DNA of 64,000 nt, from positions 248,001 to 312,000 of the forward strand of contig NZ_MIHA01000005.1 of NCBI RefSeq assembly GCF_001722335.1, written 5' to 3'. A program made the translations under genes and the position numbers. Shown here in pieces: positions 26,240-34,960 of this stretch. Position 1 is the stretch's first letter. Every line of letters starts with the position of its first letter. Under the pieces are notes generated by a model. The model was not told the origin of the DNA. It was given only the letters and a program-made list of their open reading frames with translations, and ran no database searches. Source of the stretch: Mycolicibacterium flavescens (GTDB taxonomy: Bacteria > Actinomycetota > Actinomycetes > Mycobacteriales > Mycobacteriaceae).

Positions 26240-27838
26240 ATGACCGACATCGCCCCCGCCGCTCCACCTGCCCGTACCTCCGCCGAGGCGGCGCGCCGCC
26301 GCACCTTCGCCGTGATCAGCCACCCCGACGCCGGCAAGTCGACGCTGACCGAGGCGCTGGCGCTGCACGCGCGCGTCATCACCGAGGCCGGCGCCGTGCA
26401 TGGCAAGGCCGGTCGGCGGGCGACGGTGTCGGACTGGATGGAAATGGAGAAGGCCAGGGGCATCTCGATCACGTCGACGGTGCTGCAGTTCCCGTACCGC
26501 GACTGCGTGATCAACCTGCTCGACACCCCCGGCCACGCCGACTTCTCCGAGGACACCTACCGGGTGCTCACCGCGGTCGACTGCGCGGTGATGCTCATCG
26601 ACGCCGCCAAAGGCCTTGAGCCGCAGACGCTCAAGCTCTTTCAGGTGTGTAAGCACCGCGGCATTCCGATCATCACGGTGATCAACAAGTGGGACCGCCC
26701 CGGCCGCTACGCCCTCGAGCTCGTCGACGAGATCCAGACCCGCATCGGGTTGCGTCCCACTCCCCTGACCTGGCCGGTCGGCATCGCCGGCGACTTCAAG
26801 GGCGTGCTGGACCGCCGCGGCGGCCAGTTCATCCGGTTCACCCGCACCGCGGGCGGGGCGACCGCTGCGCCCGAGGAGCACATCGCGGCCGAGGACGCGC
26901 ATGGGGCTGCCGGTGACGACTGGGACACCGCGGTCGAGGAGTCCGAGCTGTTGAGCGCCGACGGCGGCGACTACGACCGCGAGGAGTTCCTCGCCGGGAC
27001 GGCCTCGCCGACGCTGTTCACCTCGGCCGCACTGAACTTCGGTGTGAACCAGTTGCTCGACGTGCTCGTCGAGTTGGCGCCGTCGCCCAGCGGAGCGGTC
27101 GACGTCGACGGTCAGCGACGCACCCCGGACGCCCCGTTCAGCGCGTTCGTGTTCAAGGTGCAGGCCGGTATGGACTCCGCGCACCGCGACCGCATCGCCT
27201 ACGCGCGCGTCGTCTCAGGAACATTCGAGCGCGGCGACGTGCTCACCCACGCGGCCACCGGCAAGCCGTTCGTCACCAAGTACGCGCAGTCGGTGTTCGG
27301 TCAGCAGCGGTCCACGCTCGACGACGCCTGGCCGGGTGATGTCATCGGCCTGGCCAACGCTCAGGCGCTGCGTCCCGGCGACACGCTGTATCGCGATGTG
27401 CCCGTGAAGTTTCCGCCGATCCCGAGCTTCTCGCCCGAGCACTTCGCGGTCGCGCGTGGCACCGACCCGAGCAAGCACAAGCAGTTCCGGCGCGGCATCG
27501 AACAGCTCGAGCAGGAGGGCGTTGTGCAGGTGCTGCGCTCGGACAAGCGCGGCGAGCAGGCGCCGGTGTTCGCCGCGGTCGGCCCGATGCAGTTCGAGGT
27601 GGCCGTACACCGGATGGCCGCGGAGTTCGGCACACCGATCGCGTTGGAATCGCTGCCGTATCAGGTGGCGCGCGTCGTCGATCCGGCCGACGCGGAGTTC
27701 ATGGACAGGCAGGTTTCCGCGGAGGTGCTGACCCGCAGCGACGGCGTCATGCTGGTGCTGTTCTCGACGCCGTGGCGGCTGGAGGGTTTCCAGCGCGACA
27801 ACCCGGACATCAAGCTCGGGTCACTGGTCGCTGCCTAG
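26240..27838 (+). CDS. prfC: Peptide chain release factor 3
   Basis: A translational GTPase of 532 residues. G1 is SHPDAGKST, G2 lies in the ARGISITST segment, G3 is LLDTPGHADFSEDTYR and G4 is VINKWDR. The C-terminal part matches RF3 (VGPMQFEVAVHRMAAEFG). RF3 uses GTP to recycle RF1/RF2 from the ribosome after peptide release. Start ATG 26240 has AGGA close upstream. An insertion relative to E. coli RF3 is visible around residues 190-250 (EEHIAAEDAHGAAGDD), rich in acidic residues. Confidence 0.95.
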   Translation: MTDIAPAAPPARTSAEAARRRTFAVISHPDAGKSTLTEALALHARVITEAGAVHGKAGRRATVSDWMEMEKARGISITSTVLQFPYRDCVINLLDTPGHADFSEDTYRVLTAVDCAVMLIDAAKGLEPQTLKLFQVCKHRGIPIITVINKWDRPGRYALELVDEIQTRIGLRPTPLTWPVGIAGDFKGVLDRRGGQFIRFTRTAGGATAAPEEHIAAEDAHGAAGDDWDTAVEESELLSADGGDYDREEFLAGTASPTLFTSAALNFGVNQLLDVLVELAPSPSGAVDVDGQRRTPDAPFSAFVFKVQAGMDSAHRDRIAYARVVSGTFERGDVLTHAATGKPFVTKYAQSVFGQQRSTLDDAWPGDVIGLANAQALRPGDTLYRDVPVKFPPIPSFSPEHFAVARGTDPSKHKQFRRGIEQLEQEGVVQVLRSDKRGEQAPVFAAVGPMQFEVAVHRMAAEFGTPIALESLPYQVARVVDPADAEFMDRQVSAEVLTRSDGVMLVLFSTPWRLEGFQRDNPDIKLGSLVAA

Positions 27839-27858
27839 CTCGTTTGGGCGCCGCGCGT

Positions 27859-28995
27859 TCAGAGCGACGCGTAGACCGCGGCTTCGAAACCGAGGATCGT
27901 CTCGACCATTTTGTCGTCGAAGAACGGCAGCAGCTGCGTCGCGATGACGGCGGCAATACCCGCCTTGCGGTCGATCCAGAAGTAGCTGTTGAACAGCCCC
28001 GACCAGTCGCCGGATCCGGCGCTGCGCATACCGGGCAGGTCGACCTGGTAGACGTGGAAGCCGAGGCCCCATCCCTGCGGAACAGGCAGCAGCTCAACGG
28101 CTTTCGCGAGCTCAGGCATGGTCGGTTCCATCTTCTTCGGGAGCGGCGCGCCGTTGAGGTGATCCTGCAGCGCGAGTTCGACGGTCTCCTCTTTGAGGAT
28201 GCGCGTGCCGTCGAGCTCGCCACCGTTGAGCCAGGCCCGCACGAAGCGGCCGTAGTCGGCGATCGTCCCGTACGAGCCGTGGCCGGCCGCGTCCCACTCC
28301 GGCTCCGCCGGCAGGTCGAGATCGGTCTCCACGAGGCTGCCGTCCGGCGCCCGGAAGCGGACGGGCAGCAGCCGCGAGCGCTGCTCGTCGTTGGGCGCGA
28401 AGCTCGACTCGGTCATGCCGAGCGGGCCGTAGACATGCTCGGCGAGGTACTCACCCAGCGTCTGACCGCTGACCGCCTCGACGACCATGCCGACCCAGTC
28501 CGTGCTGACGCCGTACTCCCAGACCGTGCCGGGGTCGTGGACAAGCGGCGCGCTGATGCTCTTCTTCTGTCCGGAAAACGGGTCGGGGAAGTCGTTTTCG
28601 GTGCAGAAGCGGTAGAGCTTCTCGTTGAGGAAGTGGTAGCCGCAGCCCGAGGTGTGGTTCATCAGTTGCCGCACGGTTGCCTGCGTCTTGGGTGCGCGCA
28701 GAACCGGTTGGTCGCCGTCGAAGCCGTCGAGCACCTGAAGCTCGCCGAACTCGGGCACGATCGACGCCACGGGTGCGTCGAGGTCGACGCGTCCCTGCTC
28801 GACGAGTTGCAGCGCTCCGGTGGTCGCCACCGCCTTGGTCATCGACGCGTTCCGGAACAGCGAGTCGGGTCGCGCGTCGCCGGCCGCGCCCTCGTACAGA
28901 ACGCCGTCGCGCCCGACCACCGTGGCGGCTAGGCCGTGCAGCGAGCCGTCGGCGGTCACGCCGTTCAGCAGTTCGTCGATCCGTTCGAATGCCAT
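27859..28995 (-). CDS. Serine beta-lactamase-like hydrolase/esterase
   Basis: 378 residues of the beta-lactamase/penicillin-binding superfamily. The nucleophile motif SMTK sits about 50 residues in, the Tyr motif appears as EYGVSTD and a C-terminal GSGDWSGLFNSYFW replaces the KTG box, as is common in EstB-like esterases and D-aminopeptidases. No signal peptide, so it is probably cytosolic. ATG 28995 has GGGG six bases upstream. Substrate unknown; an ester or amide of a small molecule is likely. Confidence 0.85.
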   Translation of the reverse strand: MAFERIDELLNGVTADGSLHGLAATVVGRDGVLYEGAAGDARPDSLFRNASMTKAVATTGALQLVEQGRVDLDAPVASIVPEFGELQVLDGFDGDQPVLRAPKTQATVRQLMNHTSGCGYHFLNEKLYRFCTENDFPDPFSGQKKSISAPLVHDPGTVWEYGVSTDWVGMVVEAVSGQTLGEYLAEHVYGPLGMTESSFAPNDEQRSRLLPVRFRAPDGSLVETDLDLPAEPEWDAAGHGSYGTIADYGRFVRAWLNGGELDGTRILKEETVELALQDHLNGAPLPKKMEPTMPELAKAVELLPVPQGWGLGFHVYQVDLPGMRSAGSGDWSGLFNSYFWIDRKAGIAAVIATQLLPFFDDKMVETILGFEAAVYASL

Positions 28996-29124
28996 ACGAA
29001 GCCCCTTTGCTCCCGTCGATGCGACCTCATCGTACGGGCAGGGGCGAAAGCACCCGATCGAACGCACTCGTTTATTTGCGTGCGATCAACCCGTTAAGGC
29101 CTTATCGCCCTAGCTCGGCATCCG

Positions 29125-29187
29125 CGAATTCTGCACTGCGGTCGTTGTTCGGGCGAAATCACTGCCCTGGTGCAGATTTCGACGCAG
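29125..29187. repeat. Dispersed palindromic repeat, copy 1
   Basis: A 63-base element matching the one at 34300-34362 at about 53 of 63 positions. It starts and ends with 12-base arms (29125-29136 and 29170-29181) that are inverted repeats at 11 of 12 positions. It lies between the serine hydrolase promoter and the 3' end of the Doc gene. It does not code for protein. Confidence 0.75.
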
Positions 29188-29213
29188 CTCTATGCCGGGC
29201 GGACTGAGGCGGG

Positions 29214-29597
29214 TCACCCGGATGCGAATGCCTGCAGTTTCTCCGCGAGTTCTGTCAGCTCGAGATCTCCCTCAACAGCGACGGCATTCATGAAGTTCTC
29301 GGCGTCGTCGACGTCGAAACCGGGGTTCAACTCCACACCGTTTATGTACAGGAACGTCCACGTGGCGGCCCACGCAATGCGCTTGTTGCCATCGACCAAC
29401 GCGTAATTGCGCGCCAGGGACTGCAACAGGGCCGCCGCCTTGGTGAACAGGCCGGGGTAGGCATCAACTCCGAAAGCGGTGGCTTGTGGCCGGGCCACCG
29501 CAGCGTCGAGCAAGCCATAGTCGGACACCCTCAGCTCGACTCCCACGGCTGCAGCGCCGGCGACCAGAACGTCGTCGCGGTCCAGGTACTCGGTCAC
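29214..29597 (-). CDS. Doc/Fic-fold toxin-like protein with His-to-Tyr substitution
   Basis: 127 residues of the Doc family. The active-site loop reads [10 protein letters not shown] (residues 64-73), where active Fic/Doc proteins have His at the second position (HxFxDGNKR). The Tyr is read directly from the codon TAC. The rest ([14 protein letters not shown] at the start, [15 protein letters not shown] near the end) is normal. Doc phosphorylates EF-Tu using this His, so this copy may be inactive or altered. GTG 29597 overlaps the antitoxin stop. Confidence 0.83.
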   Translation of the reverse strand: MTEYLDRDDVLVAGAAAVGVELRVSDYGLLDAAVARPQATAFGVDAYPGLFTKAAALLQSLARNYALVDGNKRIAWAATWTFLYINGVELNPGFDVDDAENFMNAVAVEGDLELTELAEKLQAFASG

Positions 29598-29791
29598 GCC
29601 AGGCGGCGATTGAGCTCTGCGCTGCGTTCTGCGACGATTCGCGCCCCTTCACGCACGCGGCGCTTGTGATCGCTCGCGGCATCGAGAGCGGCGCGGTGCA
29701 CGAACGCGCGCAGCGACAACTCGCCCGCGGCGGCCGCGGTGCGCAACTGCTCCATCTCTTCGTCACTGAAGCTGATGTTCAAGGCCGGCAT
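29594..29791 (-). CDS. Small antitoxin for the Doc-like toxin
   Basis: 65 residues. [20 protein letters not shown] is a ribbon-helix-helix-type start, followed by a helix [15 protein letters not shown] and a charged tail that could bind the toxin. It precedes the Doc-like gene with a GTGA overlap. Three 12-base GTACC repeats lie directly upstream of its ATG and are probably its own binding sites. Confidence 0.8.
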   Translation of the reverse strand: MPALNISFSDEEMEQLRTAAAAGELSLRAFVHRAALDAASDHKRRVREGARIVAERSAELNRRLA

Positions 29792-29800
29792 TCTTCGACG

Positions 29801-29836
29801 GTACCGAACTCAGTACCGACTCCAGTACCACTTTCG
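29801..29836. promoter_or_regulatory. Three tandem 12-base repeats upstream of the antitoxin gene
   Basis: GTACC recurs at 29801, 29813 and 29825, exactly every 12 bases, with flanks GAACTCA and GACTCCA in the first two repeats. The array starts 9 bases upstream of the antitoxin ATG. Regular phasing of about one helical turn suggests cooperative binding of a ribbon-helix-helix repressor. Confidence 0.7.
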
Positions 29837-29856
29837 TCCCCGGCACCGGTCGCGGC

Positions 29857-30649
29857 TCAGCCGACGCGTTCGAGTTCGTGCTCCCGGGCGCCTCGACGAG
29901 ACACGATGACGGCCGTGATGACGCCGATCACCGCCCATACGATCGCCTGGTTCACCAGCGAGTAGACCCGGAAGTCCGCGAGCACCTCGGCCGGGAAGCC
30001 GTCGAGCAGCAGTCCGGCCGGCCCACTGACCGGTCCGGGCACCTCGTGGAAGCTCGGCAGCAGCGCCATCGCGCCCACCATCACGACGAGATAGCCGCCG
30101 ACCGCTGCCGCGCCGGCCCGCCAGGCGCCCCATCGCCGCGCCCACGCCAACCCCACCCCAACCGCCACCGCGGCGCCGACGACGGACAGCGCCGTGATCG
30201 TCAGGAACGCCGAACTGCGTTCCGGCACCGTCTCGTCCAGCCCGACGCTCGGCGGGTTGGCCGGGTACTTCAGACCTGGCATCAGCGCGACGGTCACGAA
30301 CATCCCCGCCGCGCTCAGCAGCGCCAGAGCGGCCGGGTCGGGCCGGAACCCGCGTCGTTCCAGCACCGTGGGCAGGACGCCGTGCACGACGGCGAACAAC
30401 ACTCCCATGATGACGCCGAACGCGATGATTCCCGTTGCCGCGCCGAGGTTCTCCTGCACCGAGCAGGTGAACAGCTCGTGGCCGTGCGCGTGCCCGCCGC
30501 CGAGATGCTCTTCGGCGTGCTCACGTTCACCTTCGTAATCGATCGCGGCGGCGATCAGCGGCGCGATCATCACCCGGCTGAACACGAACGCCACCACGCC
30601 GGCGACGAAGCCGGGCAGCAGATAGCGGACCACCGAGTTCAGTGGCATG
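29857..30649 (-). CDS. cbtA: CbtA cobalt transporter subunit
   Basis: 264 residues with at least five hydrophobic spans (LLPGFVAGVVAFVFSRVMI; IIAFGVIMGVLFAVVHG; ALLSAAGMFVTVALMPGL and two more near the C-terminus). A His-rich loop GGGHAHGHELF after the first span is a typical metal site. CbtA works with CbtB in Co2+ uptake. It lies downstream of a cobalt-type nitrile hydratase, so it probably feeds that enzyme with metal. ATG 30649 lies inside the end of cbtB. Confidence 0.88.
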
Positions 30650-30845
30650 GGAAGCCCAGCAGGTGACGGCCGTCGTGCAGGAACTCGTGGATGTGGGTGT
30701 CCGCACCGAACACCGACACCGCGCCCTGGTCGAATCCGACGAAGTAGTAGGCGATCAGCGCGAGCATGGTGATCGCCGCCAGCCGGAACGCGCTCGCCAG
30801 GGCGGCGCCGCGCACGTTGACGCGCGGAATACTGAGGGTGGTCAT
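30639..30845 (-). CDS. cbtB: CbtB cobalt transporter subunit
   Basis: 68 residues with one membrane span (LAAITMLALIAYYFVGF) followed by the CbtB His motif THIHEFLHDGRHLLGFPCH at the extreme C-terminus. ATG 30845 has AGGAGA 7 bases upstream. It overlaps cbtA by 11 bases. It is the accessory subunit of the Co2+ importer and sits right behind the nitrile hydratase activator gene. Confidence 0.88.
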   Translation of the reverse strand: MTTLSIPRVNVRGAALASAFRLAAITMLALIAYYFVGFDQGAVSVFGADTHIHEFLHDGRHLLGFPCH

Positions 30846-30857
30846 CGACGGGTTCTC

Positions 30858-31169
30858 CTAGTGGTCGTGGTCGTGCGCGAGGGCGTGGTCGTTGGCGTCG
30901 GTGAGCACCGGCGCGGTCAGCAGTTGGTGACGGTCGACGAGCTTGTCGAGCGCGGCGACCCAGTGGTCGTAGTACTCCCACTGTCCGCGTTCGCTTTCCG
31001 GCTTGCTCTCCCAGTCCCCGATCGTGGCGATCAGCTCCTGCTGGAACTCGCTCCAGTCGTAGTGCCGGAACTCCGAGAGCGCCAGCGCCAGCCCGAACGC
31101 GCGGCGTTGCCACTCATGGTCGAACTGCGGCGCGGCCTGATCCGTGGTGCAGGTCTCGTGCAGCTTCAT
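30858..31169 (-). CDS. Nitrile hydratase accessory/activator protein (P14K-like)
   Basis: 103 residues similar to the N-terminal part of the beta subunit: FDHEWQRRAFGLALALSE then WSEFQQELIATIGDWE and a YYDHWVAALDKLV helix. Such proteins bind the alpha subunit and swap cobalt-loaded alpha into the enzyme. The His/Asp-rich tail (ANDHALAHDHDH) could carry cobalt. ATG 31169 overlaps the alpha gene stop. Confidence 0.88.
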   Translation of the reverse strand: MKLHETCTTDQAAPQFDHEWQRRAFGLALALSEFRHYDWSEFQQELIATIGDWESKPESERGQWEYYDHWVAALDKLVDRHQLLTAPVLTDANDHALAHDHDH

Positions 31170-31786
31170 GACGCCGGCCCCGCCGCCGCCACACCGATCA
31201 TCGACTCGGTGGTCACCAGGTCCATCAGCATCTCGTCGGTGAAATCCTCGGTGCCGGCGGGCCGTTCGGGGATGACGAACCAGCGGGAGTGTCCGCTGGA
31301 GTCCCACACCTTGATCTCGGTGTCGGCGGGCAGTTCCAGACCGACTTCGGCGAGCACCTTGCGCGGTTCACGCGCGGCGCGTGACCGGAACGTCGGGTCC
31401 TTGTACCAGTACGGCGGCAGCCCGAGCACCGGCCACGGGAAGCACGAGCACAGCGTGCAGATCACCAGGTTGTGCACGCCGGGGGTGTTGGCGACGGCCT
31501 GCAGGTGCTCGCCTTCGGCGCCGGCCATGCCGTCGGGGAAGTCGAGTTCGGCGATGGCCGCCGGGGTGTCGGTGACGACCTTCTCGGCGAACTCCGGGTC
31601 GGTCCAGGCCTTCACGACGATCTTCTTGCCGTTGAGCGGGGTCATCTCGGTCTCGAAGTAGGCGAGCACCTTGTCGACGGTCTGCGGGGTGATGACGCCC
31701 TTCTCGATCAGCAGGGATTCCAGCGCGGCAACCTTTTTCGCGCTGGCTTCCTCCCGGTCGCGTGGGTAGGCGAACTGGTCGGTCAT
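31166..31786 (-). CDS. nthA: Nitrile hydratase alpha subunit, cobalt type
   Basis: 206 residues. The metal claw VICTLCSC (Cys110, Cys113, Cys115) has Thr after the first Cys, which is the cobalt-type signature (iron enzymes have Ser). The flanking FPWPVLGLPPYWYK and YR-like RSRAAREPRKVL segments are typical. With the beta subunit it hydrates nitriles to amides in the cytosol. ATG 31786 overlaps the beta gene stop; the beta-alpha order is that of cobalt enzymes. Confidence 0.95.
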   Translation of the reverse strand: MTDQFAYPRDREEASAKKVAALESLLIEKGVITPQTVDKVLAYFETEMTPLNGKKIVVKAWTDPEFAEKVVTDTPAAIAELDFPDGMAGAEGEHLQAVANTPGVHNLVICTLCSCFPWPVLGLPPYWYKDPTFRSRAAREPRKVLAEVGLELPADTEIKVWDSSGHSRWFVIPERPAGTEDFTDEMLMDLVTTESMIGVAAAGPAS

Positions 31787-32517
31787 GACTCCTCCTCGAT
31801 CGGTTCCAGATAGGCCTCGAACAACTCGGCGTACAGGGACAGCGGGCCGCCCTCGGCGCGCGGGCCCCAGATCTCGGCCGGGTCGAACTCGACGATGTAG
31901 ATCGGCATGGGGTCGCCGATGCCGTCGCCGGTGTGGCAGAAGTAGGCGTAGTCGCCTTCGAAGACGCGTTCCACGGTGCCGGTGCGCCCGCGCAGGTAGC
32001 CGGGCAGGCGGCTGTGCGCGTCGGCGGGCACGTTGGTGATCCGCACCGCGGAGCCGACGGCGAACTTGGGGTGCGCGACGTCGCGGCGCGGGCTGTCGCC
32101 GTAGCGCAGATACGCGATCACCTGGTCGTCGATCTCCGGTGGCCCGTCGGCGTCGGCGGGCGACAGCGAGGCCATCCGTTCGGCGAGCTCCTCCTCGGTG
32201 ACGTAGCCCTTGTCGAGGAAGAACTGGGTGATGCCGCCGAGCCACTTCTCGTAGTAGCGGAACTTGAAGTAGTCGAACGGGTTCATCGCCTCGGCGCCGG
32301 TGCGCAGGTCGGCCCACGTCCACTCATCCTTGAACGCGGTCGGCACCTCGTCGATGGGATAGGCGGGCAGCGCCGAGCCGAGGTGGTTGGACAGGCCCAT
32401 CATCGCGACGTGGATGCCGAATATGCGTTTCTCCCAATCCTCCACGAACACACGCCTTTCCAGCGTCAGCGGTTCGGGCAGACCTTCGAGGCCGCCGAGA
32501 TAGTGCTGCAGTTTCAT
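31783..32517 (-). CDS. nthB: Nitrile hydratase beta subunit
   Basis: 244 residues. The N-terminus MKLQHYLGGLEGL matches beta subunits, followed by WEKRIFGIHVAMMGL, then YYEKWLGGIT and the C-terminal SH3-like barrel RLPGYLRGRTGTVERVFEGDY. It forms the active site cleft with alpha. ATG 32517 shares one base with the upstream membrane protein gene (TGATG). First enzyme gene of the operon. Confidence 0.95.
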   Translation of the reverse strand: MKLQHYLGGLEGLPEPLTLERRVFVEDWEKRIFGIHVAMMGLSNHLGSALPAYPIDEVPTAFKDEWTWADLRTGAEAMNPFDYFKFRYYEKWLGGITQFFLDKGYVTEEELAERMASLSPADADGPPEIDDQVIAYLRYGDSPRRDVAHPKFAVGSAVRITNVPADAHSRLPGYLRGRTGTVERVFEGDYAYFCHTGDGIGDPMPIYIVEFDPAEIWGPRAEGGPLSLYAELFEAYLEPIEEES

Positions 32518-33038
32518 CAGGCCGGGGTTCCTTCCGGGGCTTCGGTGGCGACGGGTTTCTTCGTCGTCGCGGTGGCCACGTACTCGGAGAGGATCCCGAA
32601 GGAGGCTCCGAGGATGCAGGCGACCGCGGCGACCAAGCCGGGGTGCGAAATGCTGGTGACGGTGATGGTGTTGCCGGTGCCCGCCACTGTCGAGACGGTG
32701 GAGGCGAATCCGACGACGACGGCCGGGGTGGTCGACAGCAGCGGCACCCACGACGCCTGCACCATCAGCGCGCTGCCGACCCCGACGGCGATCGCGGTGA
32801 CCAGCAGGCTGCCGCCCATCAGGTGCGCGGCGTACAGGCTCGCCGAAGCGATGACCACGCCGACGAGGTTCGACGACACCGACCGCACCCAGCCGGCGGT
32901 GCCGCCGCCGACGAAGAAGAACGACGCCCATGCCAGGAACACCACCCAGATGGGCACCGTGATGACTTCGGCGGTCAGTGCGACCGCCAGCCCGCCGAGG
33001 ACGCCGATGCTCAGCGTCAGGGCTGTCCGAGAATCCAT
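32517..33038 (-). CDS. DUF1097-like integral membrane protein
   Basis: 173 residues with five or six hydrophobic spans (ALTLSIGVLGGLAVALTAEV; WVVFLAWASFFFVGGG; NLVGVVIASASLYAAHLM; LLVTAIAVGVGSALMV; GLVAAVACILGASFGILSE). It fits the DUF1097 family. As the first gene of the nitrile hydratase operon, coupled to the beta gene, it may move the nitrile, amide or a related small molecule; this is inference. ATG 33038 has AAGGAAG upstream. Confidence 0.75.
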   Translation of the reverse strand: MDSRTALTLSIGVLGGLAVALTAEVITVPIWVVFLAWASFFFVGGGTAGWVRSVSSNLVGVVIASASLYAAHLMGGSLLVTAIAVGVGSALMVQASWVPLLSTTPAVVVGFASTVSTVAGTGNTITVTSISHPGLVAAVACILGASFGILSEYVATATTKKPVATEAPEGTPA

Positions 33039-33234
33039 GGGCTCACTTCCTTGAGGAGAACGGCTGAAACACAGTGGATTCAGGTTCGCGGCAGGAAGTT
33101 TCGCCTGCGTAACGGCTGGATGTCGGCGACCGTCGCGAGCGGACACGAACCACGCAGATCCGGACCACAGCTAAGCCGCAACGCGGACGTAACACACGGG
33201 CGCTAATTTGCTGGTCTCACGAAGGGGCAGCGAT

Positions 33235-34278
33235 ATGTCCGAGGGAAACAGCGGCGCACGGCGGCAACCCAAGACCGTCGTCTTCGCGCTCTACAACAAG
33301 GTGACGCTGCAGGATGTGGCGGCGCCGCTGGAGATCTTCGCGCGGGCCAACGACTTCGGCGCGCACTACCGGGTGATCCTGGCGTCGCTGGACGGTGAGG
33401 CGGTGGACACGACGTCGTTCGTGACGATGAAGGTGGACATGGCCTTGGCCGAGGTGCCGGATCGCATCGACACGCTGGTCGTGCCGGGTGGGGTGCCGCC
33501 GGACTTCGATTTCACTCCCGGCGAGCACGACATCCCCGAGGAGCAGACGCCTGACGTCGTGGCGGCGGCGCTGAAGATGGTCGACGACCTGGCGCCGCGG
33601 GCGCGTCGGGTGGCGTCGGTGTGCACCGGAGCGTTTGTCCTGGCGGCGCTGGGGTTGCTCGATGGGCGGCGCGCGACGACGCACTGGGCGCACTGCGCGG
33701 AGTTGGCGCGGGCGTATCCGGAGATCGAGGTGGACCCGGATTCGCTGTTCGTGCAGGACGGCCCGTTCATCACGGGCGCGGGTATCAGCGCCGGCACCGA
33801 CCTGGCGCTGGCGATGGTCGAGAGCGACTACGGTCCGGACGTGGCGCGACGGGTGGCGCGGTGGCTGGTGGTGTTCCTGCAGCGACCCGGCGGGCAGGCG
33901 CAGTTCAGTGTGTGGACGGAGTCGGATGCGCCGGTGTCGCGGGGGCTGCGGGAGATCCTGGACGCGGTGGTGGCCGATCCGGGGGCCGACCACTCGTTGG
34001 CGGCGATGGCGGCGCGAGCGGCGGTCAGCGAGCGGCATCTGGTGCGCATGTTCCGGATGCAGGTGGGGATGACACCGGCGCGGTATGTGGAGCAGGCGAG
34101 GTTGGAAGCGGCGAAAGTGCTTCTGGCGACCGGTGATCACGGCCAGGAGGCGGTGGCGCGGCGGGCCGGGTTCGGGTCGGCGGACACGATGCGACGGACG
34201 TTTCGCCGCGCGCTCGGGGTGTCACCGAGCACCTATCGCAGCAGGTTTCGGACGACGGGGATTCACCAGCACCGGTAG
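33235..34278 (+). CDS. GlxA-type AraC regulator with DJ-1/PfpI domain
   Basis: 347 residues. The N-terminal DJ-1/PfpI-like domain (TVVFALYNKVTLQDVAAPLE, ASVCTGAFVLAALGLL with the nucleophile-elbow Cys) senses a ligand; the C-terminal AraC HTH (MAARAAVSERHLVRMFRMQV, then ARRAGFGSADTMRRTFRRAL) binds DNA. It is divergent from the nitrile hydratase operon and is the obvious candidate regulator. ATG 33235 has GAAGGGG upstream and is preferred to the in-frame ATG 33208. Confidence 0.87.
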   Translation: MSEGNSGARRQPKTVVFALYNKVTLQDVAAPLEIFARANDFGAHYRVILASLDGEAVDTTSFVTMKVDMALAEVPDRIDTLVVPGGVPPDFDFTPGEHDIPEEQTPDVVAAALKMVDDLAPRARRVASVCTGAFVLAALGLLDGRRATTHWAHCAELARAYPEIEVDPDSLFVQDGPFITGAGISAGTDLALAMVESDYGPDVARRVARWLVVFLQRPGGQAQFSVWTESDAPVSRGLREILDAVVADPGADHSLAAMAARAAVSERHLVRMFRMQVGMTPARYVEQARLEAAKVLLATGDHGQEAVARRAGFGSADTMRRTFRRALGVSPSTYRSRFRTTGIHQHR

Positions 34279-34299
34279 CACTCGAGGCCTCGACGATCG

Positions 34300-34362
34300 C
34301 GACTTCTGCACGAGGGTCGTTGTTTTGGCGAAATCACTGCTCTGCTGCAGGTTTCGACGCAA
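34300..34362. repeat. Dispersed palindromic repeat, copy 2
   Basis: Second copy of the element at 29125-29187 (about 53 of 63 positions). The outer arms are less perfect here (8 of 11). It lies between two convergent genes, the AraC and TetR regulators, where it could also serve as a terminator. Confidence 0.72.
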
Positions 34363-34372
34363 CCCCGGGCAC

Positions 34373-34918
34373 TTACGGCTTGACGATCGGCCAGAAGAGG
34401 TCGAACAGTCGCGCTTCCCATTTCGGCGCGAGGCGGCCGGTGCGGGCGCGTTCAGCGATGTGGGCGCCGACCACGGCGTCGACGAAGGTCTCGCCGTCGA
34501 GGTCGGCGCGAAAGGATCCGTCGGCCTTGGACGCCTCGATGACCGACTCGAGTTCGGCACGCTGGTCGTCGAGGATGCGGCGGAACAGCTTGGTGAATTC
34601 GGGGTCTTCGTCGGTGAGCATCGCCGCGAAGCCGCCGAAGCCGATGCCGGCGTCGATGGCCTTGACCGCCTCGCTGATGAGCCAGCGCAGCCGGTCGGGC
34701 GGGTCGGCGTCGGGGCCTAGAGGTTCAGAAGTGGTGACCCGCGACAGTGTGACGGCGAGCATGTCGCGGCGGTCGCGGTAGCGCCGGTAGATGGTGGTCT
34801 TCGCGATGCCGGAGGTCGCGGCCACCGCCTCGACGGTCACGGCCCGAGGCCCGCGGCTGCGCAGCAGCGCCAGGGTGGCGTCGGCGATACCGGCGTCGAT
34901 CTCGGCCCGTTGCGGCAT
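34373..34918 (-). CDS. TetR-family regulator
   Basis: 181 residues with the HTH at the N-terminus (VTVEAVAATSGIAKTTIYRRYRDRRDML). The C-terminal domain (WLISEAVKAIDAGIGFGG, FVDAVVGAHIAERARTG) is of the TetR_C type. The divergent spacer to the next gene has two strong palindromes, probably its operators, so it likely represses itself and the small membrane protein gene at 35029. Confidence 0.88.
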   Translation of the reverse strand: MPQRAEIDAGIADATLALLRSRGPRAVTVEAVAATSGIAKTTIYRRYRDRRDMLAVTLSRVTTSEPLGPDADPPDRLRWLISEAVKAIDAGIGFGGFAAMLTDEDPEFTKLFRRILDDQRAELESVIEASKADGSFRADLDGETFVDAVVGAHIAERARTGRLAPKWEARLFDLFWPIVKP

Positions 34919-34960
34919 CGGGGCTCCTCTGAGCTGCGGGAATACAAACGGCCGGAAAAA

